Of a stretch of 64,000 nt of DNA, positions 61,770 to 64,000 are shown one piece after another. Positions within the stretch are counted from its first letter, which is position 1, and each line of letters opens with the position of its first letter. The DNA is from Allolobophora icterica (lineage: Eukaryota > Annelida > Clitellata > Crassiclitellata > Lumbricidae). The notes beneath the pieces were generated by a model that saw only the letters and a program-made list of their open reading frames with translations, was not told where the DNA came from and did no database searches. The stretch lies in the NCBI GenBank assembly GCA_963556255.1, contig OY744614.1, forward strand, positions 35,839,179 through 35,903,178, in the 5' to 3' direction. The position numbers and the translations under genes are program-made.

Positions 61770-62404
61770 CCTTCCTATCTATAGGCCGCTCCATCCTATC
61801 TCGCGTGAATAAATTATGCATTCATTTGAAAGTAGGCCTACTTTGAATTTTTCACTTCAAATCACACGAGTATAGGCTGTATAGCCGCAGGTATACAGCG
61901 TGTATACGCACCGACGCTATAAAGGTTTCTATAATTACTAATAATTTTCTGGCTTCCTGTTGTCTTCTGCCTTGAATCCGTGGCGCATGCGATCGTCGAA
62001 GACTTGCTCAAATTCTGCCGATTTTAGGCGAAGGCTTTCTTCTGTTTAACATTTAACAGTGATGCTAGCGATGTCATAAGACCGAATATACCTCACGAGG
62101 TCAAAGGACTCAAAGCCATGCATGACCGACCTCTGGTGCACGCTCGGCGATTAAAACCTATATACTATGGAGTTTTAACTAATTATTTGTTTAGTACTTG
62201 TGGCAGTGCCAGTTCCAAGCTTGGAAAACGTAGGAGGGCGACGTCGTAGGCCCTATAATATATCAGCCATAAGATGTCGTCAAACACAATAGAAACAATA
62301 TAGTAGGGCCTACTATGTATAGCCTATAGGTCTATATAGTGCCAGTTCTCATTTAAATGCGTTATTTCAGGTGGAAGGACGGATCAGATCCCATAATATA
62401 TTTC

Positions 62405-62417
62405 CTTCTACATAATT

Positions 62418-62455
<38 letters not shown>

Positions 62456-62630
62456 CCTTCAAACTGATTGTTATATAAGTGTCCATCGATTGGTGTCTTT
62501 TGCGTAATTATAACGGCGCTATAGAAGTCATTAGATCAGTGTATAACGAAGTAAGTAAGTATATCCTTAATTGAACCAACTGCCAACCGTACTTTGATGT
62601 ACATAAGTTTCATCGAAAGTTTTAATAAGT
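62405..62630. other. (AAT)n and inverted retroelement tail between the repeat copies
   Basis: (AAT)n lies at 62419-62454. GTAAGTAAGTATATCCTTAA and CCAACTGCCAACCGTACTTT at 62550-62600 are the reverse complement of the retroelement end at 31905-31972. TAACGGCGCTATAGAAG near 62511 is another SINE-like 3' end. Confidence 0.6.
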
Positions 62631-63046
62631 GTATATATATAATATTTATTAATAGACTAGCTGTAACCCGTGAAAAATCACGGTATATTTATTTTAGAAA
62701 CTTTAATGTGGTTGAGATCAAAAATCGAAAATATACGGAAGCTGACTGTAACCCGTCCATTGCTCCTACGTTAGTAAGTTACAGCTCCATCTATCGAATG
62801 ATAATGAACCAATGTCTGATAGATGTCTGCCATCTATCGAATGATAATGAAGTAGAAGTTACGTTCATCGGTTATTACGTCGTTTTGATAGAGGCTTTGG
62901 GGTTTAATTTGAAAAATGGCATTTGAATATATTTGTAATAAATATTATATTCGAGATCACAAATGAATCCAAATTTTACAGCATCATAAATTCGCAATGA
63001 CAAAGGCGTTATCAACTTTTTGAATGACTAGGTTTTTAAACCTTAT

Positions 63047-63132
63047 CTGTTGGCCTGAGCGCCGTGGCGGATTGCCCATGTCACTGGCCAGCCGAGTTGC
63101 GTACCTCGGTTCGCGACCGGGCTGGTCGGAGG
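63047..63132 (+). other. tRNA-like variable block, copy 2
   Basis: GTGGCGGATTGCCCATG and CCTCGGTTCGCGACCGG; the latter contains GGTTCGCGACC, close to the B-box consensus. This is the only strongly divergent part of the repeat. Confidence 0.45.
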
Positions 63133-63514
63133 CATGATTTTTGTTTCCATTTTATAATTTTCTAACTACATCAAAACAATGTTAAATTCTAAAAAAAGAA
63201 GTTTGAAACGTACAATGAAAACAATTAACGCGACGCTTTTAGCTAGCTTATGCATATGAAGGCTGTAGGTTTAGGACGGATTTTTCGAACCCCACATGAT
63301 TTTTTTCTCCAGTTTTTCACATTTACAACTCTGAATTTTGGGGCTTTTAAAATGTTTATTTGTACTTTACATGCATATGTTTATTTTTATGTAGAACCTT
63401 TTTAAACGGCTTGTGTAGCAAATTCCATCTCAATATTCAATATTCGTTAATTTGATAAATAGCCTACAGGCTGTCACAGACGCAACTTGTTTACATTTTC
63501 ATTAGGCCCTAGGC

Positions 63515-63751
63515 CTAATACATGTTCTTGAAGAGAACACGAGAGATAAAATTTCGGTCGTCTTTGTTTGGCAGGTTAAAGTCGTGTTTCCGGGTGCGTA
63601 GGTGGTAATGATTATGCCGTGTTGTTGGAAAAAACTGTCGAAGAACGTGAGTTGGGTCGGCGGTGATTGCTTTGAACAGGCTCTCATCGGCCGCCTCGGC
63701 CAGTGCTTCTGCGCCCGGGGCCGAAGGGGGAAGAAAGCCACTTCTTCGCAT
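63515..63751 (-). mobile_element. LINE-type C-terminal protein tail, copy 2
   Basis: Same frame as 61533-61769, differing by one residue (HYHLRTRKHDF instead of HYHLCTRKHDF). Confidence 0.5.
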
Positions 63752-64000
63752 CCTTCCTATCTATAGGCCGCTCCATCCTATCTCGCGTGAATAAATTATG
63801 CATTCATTTGAAAGTAGGCCTACTTTGAATTTTTCACTTCAAATCACACGAGTATAGGCTGTATAGCCGCAGGTATACAGCGTGTATACGCACCGACGCT
63901 ATAAAGGTTTCTATAATTACTAATAATTTTCTGGCTTCCTGTTGTCTTCTGCCTTGAATCCGTGGCGCATGCGATCGTCGAAGACTTGCTCAAATTCTGC

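Larger units (their letters stand above)
60649..62018. repeat. Large dispersed/tandem repeat, copy 1
   Basis: From GTATATATATAATATTTATT at 60649 the sequence matches 62631 onward at a constant offset of 1982 bp, with few mismatches except a block at about 61065-61150. On the minus strand it carries a 78-codon LINE-like tail (61533-61769). The visible copies may be cut short by the window end, so the true unit could be the full 1982 bp in tandem. Confidence 0.9.
62631..64000. repeat. Large dispersed/tandem repeat, copy 2 (runs off the window)
   Basis: Second copy of 60649-62018, same orientation, continuing to the last base of the window. It also contains CTGTAACCCGTGAAAAATCA near 62661 and the direct internal repeat CATCTATCGAATGATAATGA. 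Confidence 0.9.

Overview
The window is animal nuclear DNA. Its genes are split into short exons with GT-AG introns, the background is AT-rich, and it is packed with SINEs, LINE remnants, miniature DNA transposons and long microsatellites. Family content and the frequent palindrome TAGGCCTA suggest a marine invertebrate, possibly an echinoderm or other invertebrate deuterostome. The species cannot be fixed from this sequence.

Left part (1 to about 24.5 kb): repeat-rich DNA runs to about 6.46 kb, followed by the last seven exons of a cyclic-nucleotide-gated (CNG) channel subunit gene on the + strand (6496-24456). The transmembrane exons are not visible and should lie upstream. The visible exons encode most of the cyclic-nucleotide-binding domain, an unusually long cytoplasmic linker of about 560 residues, and a C-terminal coiled coil. 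The last large intron (13102-23587) holds a 7.26-kb array of the pentamer TAATC, which appears to be the expanded 3' tail of a SINE. The same intron holds a LINE fragment with a restriction-like endonuclease domain, and another SINE with an expanded TTA tail.

Middle (24.5 to 33.3 kb): no host gene is recognised. It is a mosaic of LINE 3' ends, SINEs, a 1.9-kb hAT-like element with a second element nested in it, hAT-type MITEs with readable 8-bp target-site duplications, and dispersed GACCAAGAC arrays.

Right (33.4 to 54.4 kb): a complete ANKFY1 (Rabankyrin-5) orthologue on the + strand. I assemble 24 coding exons, 3450 nt, 1149 residues: N-terminal coiled coil, BTB, about 20 ankyrin repeats and a C-terminal FYVE zinc finger. 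One intron uses a GC donor. A compact promoter with two CCAAT boxes, an octamer and a TCACGTGAC E-box precedes the ATG. The introns carry SINEs, minisatellites, a hAT-like element and tiny palindromic repeats.

Tail (54.4 to 64 kb): ANKFY1 3' UTR and intergenic DNA, a decayed LINE reverse transcriptase, and two copies of a repeat spaced 1982 bp apart. These copies are nearly identical except for a strongly diverged tRNA-like block.

The two host genes are on the same strand but have no evident functional link: one is a plasma-membrane channel, the other an early-endosome/macropinosome trafficking protein.
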